DNA of 64,000 bases, from the NCBI GenBank assembly GCA_001898485.1, contig MKTY01000020.1:744001-808000 (forward strand), read 5' to 3'. The translations under genes and the position numbers were made by a program. Each line of letters opens with the position of its first letter. Position 1 is the stretch's first letter. Below, piece by piece: positions 26,552 through 34,432 of this stretch. The notes beneath the pieces were generated by a model. The model did not search any database and was not told where the DNA came from. It worked only from the letters and a program-made list of their open reading frames with translations. This DNA is from Sphingobacteriales bacterium 46-32. Its GTDB lineage: Bacteria > Bacteroidota > Bacteroidia > Chitinophagales > Chitinophagaceae.

Positions 26552-26582
26552 AAAAAAACGGGTCAGAGGCACACCCCTGACC
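26552..26582 (-). terminator. Rho-independent terminator of the small peptide gene
   Basis: On the minus strand the stem GGTCAG/CTGACC is followed by CGTTTTTTT. It begins 10 bp after the stop of the 43-aa frame at 26593-26724 and supports that frame being a transcribed unit. Confidence 0.7.
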
Positions 26583-26592
26583 ATACCTGATT

Positions 26593-26724
26593 TTAAAGTA
26601 AATCCAGCACCACTTTAACCAGTTGTATAAGCTTTTCAAAAAACTCCATCATTAACACAATGGCGGCGACTGCTCCCATCACCTTTTTTACAGTTCTCTT
26701 TGTCATGTTTTTGGTGTGCTCCAT
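26593..26724 (-). CDS. Very small hydrophobic peptide, 37-43 aa
   Basis: The frame starts at ATG 26724 (MEHTKNMTKRTVKKVMGAVA) or at ATG 26706 seven codons in. A basic N-terminus is followed by a hydrophobic segment (MGAVAAIVLMMEFF) and an amphipathic end (KLIQLVKVVLDLL). A clear terminator follows 10 bp after the stop. The make-up resembles small membrane-active peptides such as type I toxins, but no homology can be claimed. A 74-aa plus-strand frame overlaps it and has no supporting signals. Confidence 0.4.
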   Translation of the reverse strand: MEHTKNMTKRTVKKVMGAVAAIVLMMEFFEKLIQLVKVVLDLL

Positions 26725-27044
26725 TAGAGTCGCACCTAATCAGAGGCGGCTGGTGACGCATGAACAGGTAGTGGAAAACATGAAAACCGACTTGGCATTT
26801 TCGTTGACCCTTCTTTCGAAAGGTATGCCTTGGCCTAACGCTAATGGGCGTGTGCGCGGCACAAAATTACAGTTTTCCCAATAACGCGGTAGGCCTTTGA
26901 ATTACTAACATTTGACGCTAAAATATAGATATTAGAACCTGCCTTTGGGAGAGCTTTTAGATTGGATACATCAGAATATTGAGCGGCTTTAAAAAAGTTG
27001 CTCTATCCCGCAAACCTTAAATAGGCTTGGTGACAAAAAGTGCG
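26725..27044. other. Gap without a recognised gene
   Basis: 320 bp between the small peptide gene and the second integrase. It is the place for the minus-strand promoter of the small gene. No repeat or RNA gene was recognised. Confidence 0.4.
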
Positions 27045-28298
27045 TCAGCGCGTTTTTAGCTGAATTTTCGCCAACCACTCCAATTTTTGCTTTAATGAAG
27101 CCCCATCGCCGTATGAAGGCCGGTTGAATTTATGCCCCATCAAATCCGCCTGGACTCGGTCCGGTGCGTTTACAGATAACAGTCTATCCTGAAAACTATG
27201 CCGCAGCGAATACACCGTATGGTGTGGTGTTGGGAGAAGGTTGTTTTCCCGGAGATAGCTGCTCAATACGCCTGAGAGTGCGTCGGGACGGTCCCGGTAA
27301 TGCGTAAACCCATCCGGACAGGCCTTGAAGGCCTCAAGCGCATATCCAACCAACGGAATCGAACGCTTGCGGTATTTTGTTTTCAGCGCCTTTTTGTGAC
27401 GAGGCACGATCACAATATGAGGCACCTCGTGATCCAGAATGATATCTTCGGGAAGTAATCCCACCTGCTCGGAAATACCCGCGCCTGTTTCTGCAATTGC
27501 ATGCAACACCCATCTGGCCTGTTCATTCAGCCCTTTCAGGTTTTCCGGATTTAGAAGTGTTTCTACGATATACTGGCTTTCAAAGGGAAGTCGCCGCAAT
27601 TGAGTGTCGTTTTGCAAAAGCATTTTGCGAAACATATGACGTATATCGAGGCCCAGCGCTAAATTGTCGTTGAGCGATTCCAGGATTGTCTTTGTCAGGA
27701 TCATATTTTTGTTTACGGTTAATGGTCCCACTTCTTCTCGGGCCACCCTTTCCATCCACCATTCACGAAATGACAGCATGTCTTCGCGTGTGATTGCGGC
27801 CACGGGCCTATCACCAATACAGGAGATGAGGTTTTTGATGGCTAGGATTCGAGGATTCTTCCATTTTCGAATTTGGTTGTCTGATTTGTTCAGCGTTTTG
27901 GGCTTCTCAAACCGCCAATATTTCTCCAGGCAGTTGGAAAGCTTTGCGTTGTTCGCGGGTGGCGATTGCGAAATCTCAACGACGGATGGCCTTGGGGCTG
28001 TGGGAACGACATAAGGTATGGAAGGCGCATTGTCGCCGGTGACGAGGAAACGGGCCAGCCGGGAAGGGCTGTTAAAGTCCCTCCAGAGCGCGGTGTGGTG
28101 CCGCTGGTTATTTTCAATAAGATACTTCCAGTAGGACTCCAGTCGCGCATTCTGACTACCGATCAGCTGGAGAGCCTCCCGCTTGCTATCCGTCTTGAGG
28201 GCCGTCCGCACGTAAATGCGCGAATCAATGCCCTTTAAATCAAGGGGAACCCGGCGGTTGAAATAATAGCGGCCATGAAGATGCAACAGGTAGTTCAC
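27045..28298 (-). CDS. Tyrosine recombinase with altered Arg I position
   Basis: 417 aa. The N-terminus (MNYLLHLHGRYYFNRRVPLDL) is typical of phage-type integrases with a short arm-binding part (DUF6538-like), followed by a SAM-like core-binding domain (residues about 135-240) and a catalytic domain. Box II is clear: HTVYSLRHSFQDRLL, LMGHKFNR and a Tyr in PSYGDGASL. In box I the usual TGAR-I-SE reads TGAGISE: the codon at 27477-27479 is Gly where the first catalytic Arg is expected. Its base composition is higher in GC than the neighbouring defence genes. It may mark an older insertion within the element. Active or inactive state cannot be told. Confidence 0.8.
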   Translation of the reverse strand: MNYLLHLHGRYYFNRRVPLDLKGIDSRIYVRTALKTDSKREALQLIGSQNARLESYWKYLIENNQRHHTALWRDFNSPSRLARFLVTGDNAPSIPYVVPTAPRPSVVEISQSPPANNAKLSNCLEKYWRFEKPKTLNKSDNQIRKWKNPRILAIKNLISCIGDRPVAAITREDMLSFREWWMERVAREEVGPLTVNKNMILTKTILESLNDNLALGLDIRHMFRKMLLQNDTQLRRLPFESQYIVETLLNPENLKGLNEQARWVLHAIAETGAGISEQVGLLPEDIILDHEVPHIVIVPRHKKALKTKYRKRSIPLVGYALEAFKACPDGFTHYRDRPDALSGVLSSYLRENNLLPTPHHTVYSLRHSFQDRLLSVNAPDRVQADLMGHKFNRPSYGDGASLKQKLEWLAKIQLKTR

Positions 28299-28597
28299 GT
28301 GCCCTGCTTTCTACAATGTTTTCTGTTTTGTATTAAAAACGCAGGGAGGGTATAACACAGCTTTTGTGAGAGCTGCATTTTAACCATTGATATTAAACCG
28401 GAATAATGTCCATTAAAGCGGGTTACCGCAGGCCGGTGGCGGACAGGAAGAGATTTACCATTTGGTACAGTCGTTCCGCAAGTCATTGTATTTTTTCAAA
28501 GTCCGCAGATTTCAATTTCTATTGTCTTACATTTTGTATTGTAAAATGTTTTATCTATAACGATTGTAGCATACAGCCCAATCACGTCAAGAAAAAC
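28299..28597. other. Gap without a gene
   Basis: About 300 bp between the recombinase start and the next minus-strand gene. It contains a small hairpin (acattttgtattgtaaaatg, near 28540) and AT-rich sequence. No gene or promoter can be assigned with confidence. Confidence 0.4.
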
Positions 28598-29506
28598 TTA
28601 GTCGGTTTCTCTCTTTCTAATCTTTCCGGTAATGTACGAACGATGAACTGATTTGAGCAATTTTGTCTTTTCCATCAATTTTATTCTAGCATCGTCCCAA
28701 TCAGTAAAGACACTTTCCTGGGCAATTACTTGATCCCCATCAGATGCCATTACGCATAGACCAAAATCCGAAAGCCCCGTTTCTTCTGTGTACTTACTCT
28801 TGAATTTATCAATAACCATTCGCGCTTTGGTGGCATACTTGGTAGTACTAGAAAGCATAAAGGCATATAAATCGGATAACTTGGATAAATACACTCGTAG
28901 TGCGAAAACTAGGTTTACCTTGTCTGGCATTTCGTCCAATACGCTCCTTTTAAATTTTTTAGATTGCCCCAGACGCTTCTTCCAAACCTCAAGAGAAATT
29001 GAATTTGCGTGATCGGTTGTTTCAGGATCTTTCGTATCCCAATAGCCTTCTATTGCGTAGTTGTGTAGCGGGAGGGCTTCATGTTGTACATGGTTTCGAA
29101 GTGCGCAGATAAACCGATACTCAAAGCAGCTATCATAGATTTCATGCGTCTTAAGCTTAAATTTTAACGCGAGTTCTTTGCCTCCCAGACTCCCTAATAC
29201 ATGAGGCGCGGTATCAATGAAATAACGGAACGCCGATAGCAAGCTGGTTACCGGTGTCGTCATTTTAATAAAAGCATTCGCTAAATCAGGATAGGCATAC
29301 TTGCTAAACAGCATATGGTCCAACTCTAGTTCAAATTTGGCCAGCTCGAATGCCCTATAACTTTCAACGACAAGACCATAATTTTCGGTCAGTTTGTAGC
29401 AGTCATGAAGCTGCTTTTTTGCAAGAAGAATACTCTTGTATTCCTTTTCTGAAATCGGGAGTGATTGTTTGTCGTTAACAAGACGACGATTCAATTCATA
29501 TCGCAT
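28598..29506 (-). CDS. Hypothetical protein with a HEPN-like RNxxxH motif
   Basis: 302 aa, mostly helical. Residues around the middle read RFICALRNHVQHEALP, which fits the Rx4-6H core of HEPN domains. The C-terminal part (LDEMPDKVNLVFALRVYLSKL) is also helical. There is no signal peptide or membrane helix. It stands alone between the second integrase and the mobility module, transcribed away from the latter. A nuclease role is possible from the motif only; the family is not recognised. Confidence 0.55.
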   Translation of the reverse strand: MRYELNRRLVNDKQSLPISEKEYKSILLAKKQLHDCYKLTENYGLVVESYRAFELAKFELELDHMLFSKYAYPDLANAFIKMTTPVTSLLSAFRYFIDTAPHVLGSLGGKELALKFKLKTHEIYDSCFEYRFICALRNHVQHEALPLHNYAIEGYWDTKDPETTDHANSISLEVWKKRLGQSKKFKRSVLDEMPDKVNLVFALRVYLSKLSDLYAFMLSSTTKYATKARMVIDKFKSKYTEETGLSDFGLCVMASDGDQVIAQESVFTDWDDARIKLMEKTKLLKSVHRSYITGKIRKRETD

Positions 29507-29712
29507 GGAACTCGTTTTTCATTATTATTTCTTCATTCTGTAATTTGTTCTTTGATCCTTTTTTCTCTTATCATTTTTACTGAGATTATTCTTCTTTAAC
29601 ACGCCGAACTTTTTATTGAAGTTAACTTTTCAGCTTCATAAAAACCTCTTCGCAAATGTCAGATTCGTTCTGACATTTCATGTTTCGGAAGCAGGTTCAA
29701 AAGGAGAATACG

Positions 29713-29904
29713 ATGCCAGAGCTACAAAAAGATCCATTATTAGATCGAAAGACAGCCGCCAAGTATTTGGGTGTTTCGCCCGGCACTCTCGCTGTATGGG
29801 ATTGCACCAAACGATACGACCTTAAGCCGAAGCGAGCGGGCAGGTCGGTGCGATATCGCAAGTCGGACCTTGACAAGTTCCTGGAACGCCAGACGGGCCT
29901 ATAG
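29713..29904 (+). CDS. Excisionase-like helix-turn-helix protein
   Basis: 63 aa from the ATG at 29713, preceded by AAGGAG seven bases upstream. The frame is open further 5' but this start has the ribosome site. The text LLDRKTAAKYLGVSPGTLAV and PKRAGRSVRYRKSDLDKFLE is the MerR/AlpA-like HTH_17 fold of excisionases and small activators. It opens a plus-strand series of mobility genes and could regulate them or help excision. Confidence 0.85.
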   Translation: MPELQKDPLLDRKTAAKYLGVSPGTLAVWDCTKRYDLKPKRAGRSVRYRKSDLDKFLERQTGL

Positions 29905-29954
29905 GCCTTTCTAAACGCCTTCACTTTCAATCATTCCATACTTAGGAGAACTCA

Positions 29955-30860
29955 ATGAATATTGAGCAGGCGAACGCTGTGCCGCTTTCAACCATTATCG
30001 AAAAGATGGGACAACAACCAAAACATAGCACAAAAACCAAGATCAAATACCTATCCCCTTACCGTGACGAGAAAACGCCCAGCTTCTACGTCTTTATTCG
30101 CGATAACCGTTGGTATGACTATGGCATGCAAGAAGGCGGAGATGTAGTTAACCTGGTATGCAAGTACCTAGCCTCTCAGAAAGTCGGCTCATCCGTTTCA
30201 GACGCGCTTCGTTGGGTCAAAAACATGGTCCACTATTCGCCGGTGGAAGACATTCCGGTCAAAGACCATCACAAACAAGAGAAGCGCGACACATCGCTGG
30301 TGCTCAAACGCACAGGGCCTTTGCAACATAAAGCCTTACTTGCATACGGGCGTAACCGTGGGCTATCGGATGAAGTTTTGAAGGGTTACCTGACCGAAGT
30401 TCACTTCAAAAACACAGCGACAGATAAAACCATCTTTGCCTTTGGTATGAAAAACGAAAGCGGGGGTTACGAAGTTCGAAACAGCTTTTTTAAAGGCTGC
30501 GTAAAAGCAAAAAACGTAACCCTCATTCGGGGCCAGCCAAAGCCTTCGGGTGTGCATGTCTTTGAGGGCATGATGGACTTTCTGACCGTCATTGAATGGC
30601 GGAAAGGCCAGCCACTGGATGACGATGCCATTATCCTACACTCCCTGAATTGCATGAACAAAGGCTCAGCCTTTATCCGAAACTATGGATACGAGTTTTG
30701 TTACACCTGGATGGACAATGACGTTGCGGGAAATCGGGCAACACAGATCTGGGCCGAATTCTGTCGGGAAGAGTCGGGTCTTACCCATGTTCCGATGAAC
30801 AAGGCCTATCTGCCGCATAAAGATGTTAACGCAGCCCACATGGCCAAGCTGGGATTGTGA
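29955..30860 (+). CDS. Primase-like protein (CHC2-like/Toprim)
   Basis: 301 aa, start at 29955 after a good ribosome site (AGGAG). The N-terminal part (YLSPYRDEKTPSFYVF, WYDYGMQEGGDVVNLV) is the zinc-binding-domain fold of DnaG-type primases without the full set of zinc ligands. The C-terminal half contains Toprim-like text (VHVFEGMMDFLTVIEW, then YTWMDNDVAGNRA). Such proteins are common on conjugative and mobilizable elements of Bacteroidota and probably prime complementary-strand synthesis after transfer; that role is inferred. Confidence 0.78.
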   Translation: MNIEQANAVPLSTIIEKMGQQPKHSTKTKIKYLSPYRDEKTPSFYVFIRDNRWYDYGMQEGGDVVNLVCKYLASQKVGSSVSDALRWVKNMVHYSPVEDIPVKDHHKQEKRDTSLVLKRTGPLQHKALLAYGRNRGLSDEVLKGYLTEVHFKNTATDKTIFAFGMKNESGGYEVRNSFFKGCVKAKNVTLIRGQPKPSGVHVFEGMMDFLTVIEWRKGQPLDDDAIILHSLNCMNKGSAFIRNYGYEFCYTWMDNDVAGNRATQIWAEFCREESGLTHVPMNKAYLPHKDVNAAHMAKLGL

Positions 30861-30868
30861 GGTGGATA

Positions 30869-31339
30869 ATGAAGAAACAATCGCCTTGCGGCCTTTATAC
30901 CGTTACGGAAATCGAAATCACTTATCGCAATAAGCGCCCTGCGCGCGAACGGCCAAAACTCCATACCTCGGAACATGCCTACCAGTACCTCCTTGATGCC
31001 TGGGACTTAAACAAGATCGAGCTTGTCGAGCAGTTCAATATTCTCCTGCTGGACCGTTCCATGTCGGTCATAGGCTTTAGCAATCTGGCTACCGGTGGCG
31101 TTTCGACTTGCATCGTTGATCCCAAACTCGTCTTTGCCACGGCGCTCAAATGTCGAGCGAGCGGGATTATTGCCGCACATAACCATCCTTCCGGAAACCT
31201 AGTGCCAAGTAAAGCCGATATGGATTTAACGGAAAAACTCTACCGGGGAGGCCGCCTGCTGGACATTTCGGTGCTGGATCATCTGGTGCTGGATAACCGG
31301 TCATATTTCTCCTTTGCCGATCACGGACTAATGCCCTGA
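30869..31339 (+). CDS. RadC-like JAB domain protein
   Basis: 156 aa from the ATG at 30869, 8 bp after the primase-like gene; an in-frame start 12 bp earlier overlaps it. The JAMM metalloprotease-like motif is seen as AHNHPSGNLVPSKADMDLT. Mobile-element RadC-like proteins of this size are usual companions of anti-restriction genes; their function is not settled. It belongs to the plus-strand establishment module. Confidence 0.88.
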   Translation: MKKQSPCGLYTVTEIEITYRNKRPARERPKLHTSEHAYQYLLDAWDLNKIELVEQFNILLLDRSMSVIGFSNLATGGVSTCIVDPKLVFATALKCRASGIIAAHNHPSGNLVPSKADMDLTEKLYRGGRLLDISVLDHLVLDNRSYFSFADHGLMP

Positions 31340-31560
31340 TGGGTTGAGGGGCATGGCTGATCACGTCTTTCGTCCTTTCGGATAGGGAGGGCAAATGATT
31401 CTCGCAGTCATGCTGCCAAAAGCGCTCCCTTGCTTCCAACAACAATTTTCGCTCTGCCTACGGCATTCACCCGCCCAACCAAAATTGATTGCCGGACGGT
31501 CGCTTAGCCTTTGGCTTTCGCAGCCTGCAATCATTCACCCCAACCGAAAGGAACTTAACA

Positions 31561-32474
31561 TGACTGCAAGCAATGCCACCCAACAATCCAACCTAACGCC
31601 TCGCCGTGATATTCACCAACAGGTAACCGACACGATCATCCGCCAGCTCGAATCCGGCACCGTACCCTGGCACCAGCCCTGGAACGGCGGACCGGAACGT
31701 CTTTTGACCATCCCTAAGAACTTTAATACCGGTAAAAAGTATCGCGGCATCAATATCCTGCTTCTCTGGGTATCTGCCCTCGACCAGAAATTCGACTCCG
31801 GCGAGTGGGCCTCATTGAAACAATGGAACGAGCGCAAGGAAAGCATTCGCAAAGGCGAAAAGGGCAGCATGATTGTCTATTACGACACCTTTGAAAAAGA
31901 AGTCGAAGGCGAAGTCCAGCAAATCCCATTCCTGAAAACATCCTATGTGTTCAATCGTTGCCAACTGGCCAACTACCAGCCGCAGGAGCCGGTGCAAGCC
32001 AGTCCCGTTGAAAGCCTGGTCGAAAAGGTCGATCAGTTAGACCGGTTCGTTCAGAACACTAACGCAATCATCGAGCATGAAGGTGGGCAGGCATATTACC
32101 GCCCGTCCCAGGACAAGATCGTACTACCAGCACCGGATGCTTTTATCGACACCGACAACTGCACCGCTACAGAAGGCTACTACTCCACCCTGCTGCACGA
32201 ACTGACGCACTGGACCAGCCATCCCAGCCGCCTTAACCGAAAAGTCGGCAAGAAATTCAGTGATAATGGCTATGCCGTCGAGGAACTTGTGGCCGAGTTG
32301 GGTGCTGCGTTCCTGTGCAGTGAGTTTGCTATCCAAACCGCCGACAAAGGCAATCATGCCAGCTATATTGCACACTGGCTGAAAGTCCTGAAAGAAAACA
32401 AGCATTGCCTCATCACCGCCGCCAGCGAAGCTTCCAAGGCCTGCGACTATCTGCAAGGGCTGCAGCCCCAGTAA
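31561..32474 (+). CDS. ardC: ArdC-like anti-restriction protein
   Basis: 304 aa from the ATG at 31561 (MTASNATQQSNLTPRRDIHQ), chosen over an upstream open frame because family members start with this ssDNA-binding domain and AAAGGAAC lies just before it. The N-terminal DUF1738 part has GTVPWHQPWNGG and NFNTGKKYRGINILLLW. The C-terminal metallopeptidase-like part has LLHELTHWTSHPSRLNR. ArdC proteins protect incoming single-stranded DNA from host restriction. It ends the plus-strand establishment operon and is followed by a terminator. Confidence 0.9.
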
Positions 32475-32489
32475 AATTCCATACCAAGG

Positions 32490-32518
32490 TCAGGCAACGC
32501 TTTTTCAGCGTTGCCTGA
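32490..32518. terminator. Terminator between ardC and the XRE gene
   Basis: A perfect 12-bp stem (tcaggcaacgct / agcgttgcctga) with loop ttttc lies between two convergent genes. The plus side is followed by TTAATTTTA. It can serve both directions. Confidence 0.75.
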
Positions 32519-32556
32519 TTAATTTTAGGGAAGCGAAAATCATGCTTGCGCAACTA

Positions 32557-32901
32557 CTATTGAAAACCGAGGCCTTTCCTTTTATGGCTCGCAGGAAAAG
32601 CTTTCAATCGTGGGCGTCGTTTTTTAGTTTCGCCACGACGTGCCATTTCAATGTTATATTCGAGTTGAATAATATGCCATTCATTGGGATCACCTCCAAA
32701 AACTTCGGCTATTCGGTTGGACATTTCCTCGGTAATACCTCTTTCATTTTTAATCAAAAGGGATAAATGCGGTTGACTTACACGAAGCCTGGCGGCGGCA
32801 AATGTTATCGAGATTCCATTTTGTCTCACGATTGAATCATACAATCTAGTGCCGGGAGTATTCGCGGTCGTCTCAAAATCAATATACGGCCTAACCTTCA
32901 T
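32557..32901 (-). CDS. XRE/HigA-type transcriptional regulator
   Basis: 114 aa from the ATG at 32901 (MKVRPYIDFETTANTPGTRL). A helix-turn-helix is visible in ISITFAAARLRVSQPHLSLL followed by GITEEMSNRIAEVFGGDPNEW, as in HigA-type antitoxins. No HigB-like toxin is adjacent, so it may act as a lone regulator of the element. The C-terminus is very basic (RRGETKKRRPRLK). It is convergent with ardC. Confidence 0.75.
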   Translation of the reverse strand: MKVRPYIDFETTANTPGTRLYDSIVRQNGISITFAAARLRVSQPHLSLLIKNERGITEEMSNRIAEVFGGDPNEWHIIQLEYNIEMARRGETKKRRPRLKAFPASHKRKGLGFQ

Positions 32902-33886
32902 ACAACATTCTCCTGATTTCGAAGCGCTTATAAATAGCATAATAAATTTTGCGAAAACAACATATAATTATTAAATTGTGTTATTAGTACACAAGTACAC
33001 GAAATCACATTTTTAATCCTAAATGGTAATCATGAAAAAGTTCCTTTTAACTCAAAAGCTTAACGTTGATCATTTCGTTCGATGCAACAAAGAAGTAAAG
33101 ACTGCGTATAACGCTGTCGGAATTCTAACCCTTAAACAGTTAACAAATGAAAACAATTTTAAACAGCGAACGCTTTGGACTTAATAGAATAACCAGCACA
33201 TCAAGTTTTGTATTTCCAGGTTCGCGACAAAACCACTTCGTAACGAAGTTTTTAAAAAGCGGCAGAAATTTTCACAAACTGCCTGTGTCTCTTTTTTTAT
33301 TTCATTTTTTTTCAAAGGATGCTCTCTACCAGATCTCTTTCATTAACCCTCAATTGCCGCAGTTTTTGCGCGCCGCATCCCTTTTTTATAGAGTAAAGAT
33401 CCCTGACATCAATGTCAGTCACGTTTTTCTGCACGAGATCGGTATTTCAATATTTCGAAATTTTTGCGTTTTTATAGATTCATTTTTGGTTGCTTGCAAA
33501 ATCGACAACAGGACATCATATGGCTATTGTTCGACAGAATTATTTCATCGGTAGCGCAAAGTGACATTTAGCGCCATACGCTGACGATTGTGCTAAACTC
33601 TAACGGTGCTAGTAATTCATACATCCTACCTTCTGAGAACGACGATCCTTTTTGTTGGATAGCAGTTTGCGCTATTGCTTCCACTGAAAAGCACTCTTGA
33701 CAGTATAGTCCATTCTTGGACTGCATACTGCCGACGAGAATATGCCATTTGGCGAATGACGCCTTATGCACGAGCAAACCTATACCCAATGAAAAAGCTG
33801 CTAAGGGCCAAGGCAATTAGTCATTAGACGTTTGCCAGGAAAAAAGCGAAGCAGAAAATTATTCAAACCTCGAAAACCAAAAAGGC
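32902..33886. other. Long AT-rich gap with only weak small frames
   Basis: About 985 bp. A 50-codon frame at 33032-33184 (MKKFLLTQKLNVDHF) has a plausible start but no further support. The 135-aa frame at 33147 and the 82-aa minus-strand frame at 33568-33816 have odd composition and no signals. T-rich tracts lie at 33290-33320. No repeat or RNA gene was recognised in this part. Confidence 0.4.
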
Positions 33887-34036
33887 ATGAGTAGTGAAAA
33901 AAAAGGAGGGCCCCGCCAAGGACCCTCGAAGATGCTCGAACGACTGCTCCGGTTCCTGAGAAAGTATGAACCCTATTTCAGGAAATCCTTGGAGTACTTC
34001 GTCCTGTTCGTTCATTTCACGCACATCATCAAATAA
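33887..34036 (+). CDS. Possible small protein, 49 aa, overlapping the hairpin-rich tract
   Basis: ATG at 33887, preceded by AAAAAGG. The product has a basic N-terminus (MSSEKKGGPRQGPSK), an amphipathic helix (MLERLLRFLRKY) and a hydrophobic end (SLEYFVLFVHFTHIIK). The stop codon lies in the loop of the hairpin at 34021-34045. The same bases form several RNA helices, so either the peptide or the RNA, or both, may be the functional product. Confidence 0.3.
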   Translation: MSSEKKGGPRQGPSKMLERLLRFLRKYEPYFRKSLEYFVLFVHFTHIIK

Positions 34037-34373
34037 ATGATGTGCTTGGCTGAGTTATAACTCTGACGAAAATAACTCGGCTGCAAAGGTCGGGAAGGTG
34101 AGCGAGTCCACCAAATCTGGCTTACAGGGCATGGTTGGCGCAGCCATGCCCTGTTCCCCTCCTTTTGTCTAACGTCATGATTTACTGAACGGTTGGCGCG
34201 ATGGTTATACTTAAATGCAGTTTGAGGTACGAATAGGCGAAATCGCCAATTCGTATGTCTGATGCAGAAGTAACGGCCGGAATACCCGGCTTTCCTATTA
34301 CCTAAATTTTAATACAGTTTGGGGGTTGGACATCAGCTTGTAAGTATGCCGACAAGGGCAGCCTTTGTTGGTG
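33901..34373 (+). ncRNA. Candidate structured RNA or single-strand DNA element
   Basis: Strand is not certain. Nested helices seen directly: 33901-33910 with 34157-34166 (10 bp, closing); 33916-33922 with 33986-33992, enclosing 33953-33959 with 33978-33984; then hairpins 34021-34029/34037-34045 (9 bp perfect), 34049-34057/34073-34081 (9 bp, one G-U) and 34125-34134/34144-34153 (10 bp perfect) followed by ttcccctccttttg. Beyond it are a strong hairpin at 34228-34255 and another at 34349-34371. It lies between the small-frame gap and the end of the OLD-type gene. No known RNA family was recognised. Confidence 0.4.
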
Positions 34374-34432
34374 TCAGCAGCCTAATAACTCATGTCTATT
34401 TTAAAATATTACCAGAATCTCAAATAAAAAGG

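Noticed and set aside
26660-26884. 74-aa plus-strand frame with a hydrophobic start
   Set aside because: It overlaps the small minus-strand peptide gene, which has a terminator, and has no ribosome site or family.
33147-33554. 135-aa plus-strand frame in the AT-rich gap
   Set aside because: Composition rich in F, S and H typical of chance frames in T-rich DNA; no ribosome site and no recognisable domain.
33568-33816. 82-aa minus-strand frame
   Set aside because: No signal, family or operon context; kept only as part of the gap description.
33901-34373. Reading the hairpin tract as a retron RNA
   Set aside because: No reverse transcriptase gene is present anywhere in the window.
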